Shown here: piece by piece, positions 6,041-6,286 of the stretch
How the letters are laid out: the number at the start of each line of letters is the position of its first letter
Numbering within the stretch: the stretch's first letter is position 1
Assembly (NCBI GenBank): GCA_007117775.1
Contig: SKFX01000120.1
Coordinates: 1 to 6,286, forward strand
DNA from: Ilumatobacteraceae bacterium
Lineage (GTDB): Bacteria; Actinomycetota; Acidimicrobiia; Acidimicrobiales; Ilumatobacteraceae
Length of the DNA: 6,286 bases
Reading direction: 5' to 3'
Notes under the pieces: model-generated
Databases searched by the model: none
Told to the model about the DNA's origin: nothing
Seen by the model: the letters and a program-made list of their open reading frames with translations, nothing else
Translations under genes and position numbers: made by a program

Positions 6041-6111
6041 GGCGTCAGATGAAGTGTGGGTTGAAATCCGTGATCATGCCGAATCGGGCCACAGGTTCGT
6101 GACCGGACCGG
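6041..6111 (-). other. Gap between prmC and chorismate mutase
   Basis: This 71-bp spacer is the only sizeable gap in the minus-strand operon. It includes most of a palindrome next to the prmC stop and an 11-codon reading frame (6045-6077, MITDFNPHFI) that ends four nt before the chorismate mutase start. No T-run terminator and no clear sigma70 promoter was seen, so readthrough from prmC is possible. Confidence 0.4.
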
Positions 6112-6115
6112 TCAC
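6099..6115. repeat. 17-bp palindrome on the prmC stop codon
   Basis: GTGACCGG and CCGGTCAC form perfect 8-bp arms around a single central base. The right arm includes the prmC TGA (6112-6114). As RNA it could fold as a 6-bp GC-rich stem with a 5-nt loop, but no U-tract follows on the minus strand. A dimeric-protein operator for the downstream genes or a weak processing/termination hairpin are both possible. Confidence 0.5.
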
Positions 6116-6286
6116 TCCCTGACGTTATCTGGCCACCGGGCGACGGCGATCCGGTCGTGGCCCGCCGGATCGGGTTCGATCGCCACCTCGACGAAGCCAC
6201 GCTCGGCGAGCAGCCGCCCGACCGCAGCACCCTGATCGGATCCGATCTCGAGCACCAACCAGCCATCGACGCTGAGATGGCCGGGC
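6112..6286 (-). CDS. prmC: Peptide chain release factor N5-glutamine methyltransferase, C-terminal part
   Basis: PrmC/HemK methylates the glutamine of the GGQ motif in release factors RF1 and RF2, using S-adenosylmethionine. Only the last 57 codons are in the window; the gene continues beyond 6286. The segment DGWLVLEIGSDQG (partial residues 7-19), then VGRLLAERGF, then DPAGHDRIAVAR, matches the C-terminal strand, helix and strand of HemK-type methyltransferases. It carries the characteristic LVLEIG-xxQG and the closing D-x-x-G-x-D-R-x-x-x-x-R pattern. The catalytic NPPY motif would lie upstream and cannot be checked, so a related methyltransferase cannot be fully excluded. It lies 71 bp upstream of chorismate mutase on the same strand. 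Confidence 0.88.
   Translation of the reverse strand, partial: PGHLSVDGWLVLEIGSDQGAAVGRLLAERGFVEVAIEPDPAGHDRIAVARWPDNVRE

Noticed and set aside
6045..6266. 73-codon minus-strand open frame overlapping prmC
   Set aside because: It is in a different frame from the convincing PrmC C-terminus and has an arginine/serine-rich shadow composition. Only its last eleven codons lie outside prmC.
1..6286. Mobile element, CRISPR, tRNA, riboswitch or defence system
   Set aside because: No transposase or integrase motifs, terminal inverted repeats with target duplications, regularly spaced repeats, tRNA arms or defence domains were seen. The genes are all housekeeping or metabolic types with uniform composition.

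Overview
The window reads as ordinary chromosomal core sequence from a high-GC (about 64% by eye) bacterium. The best guess is an actinobacterium close to Acidimicrobiia. That placement is inferred from the style of the proteins: a polyphosphate-glucokinase-type ROK kinase, a MenJ-like menaquinone reductase, and the C-terminal tail of the GluRS. No rRNA or tRNA marker is present. Six complete or nearly complete genes and one partial gene fill almost all of the 6,286 bases. No tRNA, rRNA, CRISPR array, insertion sequence, phage gene or toxin/defence module was seen.

Layout from the left. Positions 1-45 hold nothing callable. Two minus-strand genes follow: a PfkB-family fructokinase-like sugar kinase (1499-2443) and, 19 bp downstream of it, glutamyl-tRNA synthetase gltX (46-1479). 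A divergent intergenic region (2447-2588) carries short inverted repeats and a possible leaderless promoter. The plus-strand gene 2589-3686 is a Na+/Ca2+ antiporter of the CaCA/YrbG family. Its 3' end overlaps by 35 bp the 3' end of the next, convergent gene.

The right half is a minus-strand operon read from right to left: the tail of prmC (release-factor glutamine methyltransferase, 6112-6286, cut by the window edge), a 71-bp gap, a monofunctional AroQ-fold chorismate mutase (5723-6040), a geranylgeranyl-reductase/MenJ-like flavoprotein (4500-5726), and a polyphosphate glucokinase-like ROK kinase (3652-4500). The last three are joined by ATGA and TGATG stop/start overlaps, which implies translational coupling.

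Functionally the window combines translation (gltX, prmC), entry of sugars into central metabolism (two sugar kinases of unrelated folds), the chorismate branch point and probable menaquinone side-chain reduction (chorismate is a precursor of both aromatic amino acids and menaquinone), and cation homeostasis. No previously undescribed system could be supported. The points most worth a second look are the convergent 35-bp coding overlap, a 17-bp palindrome on the prmC stop codon, a marked excess of GATC with four cyanobacterial-HIP1-like GCGATCGC octamers, and the coupled chorismate mutase/MenJ-like/glucokinase cluster.
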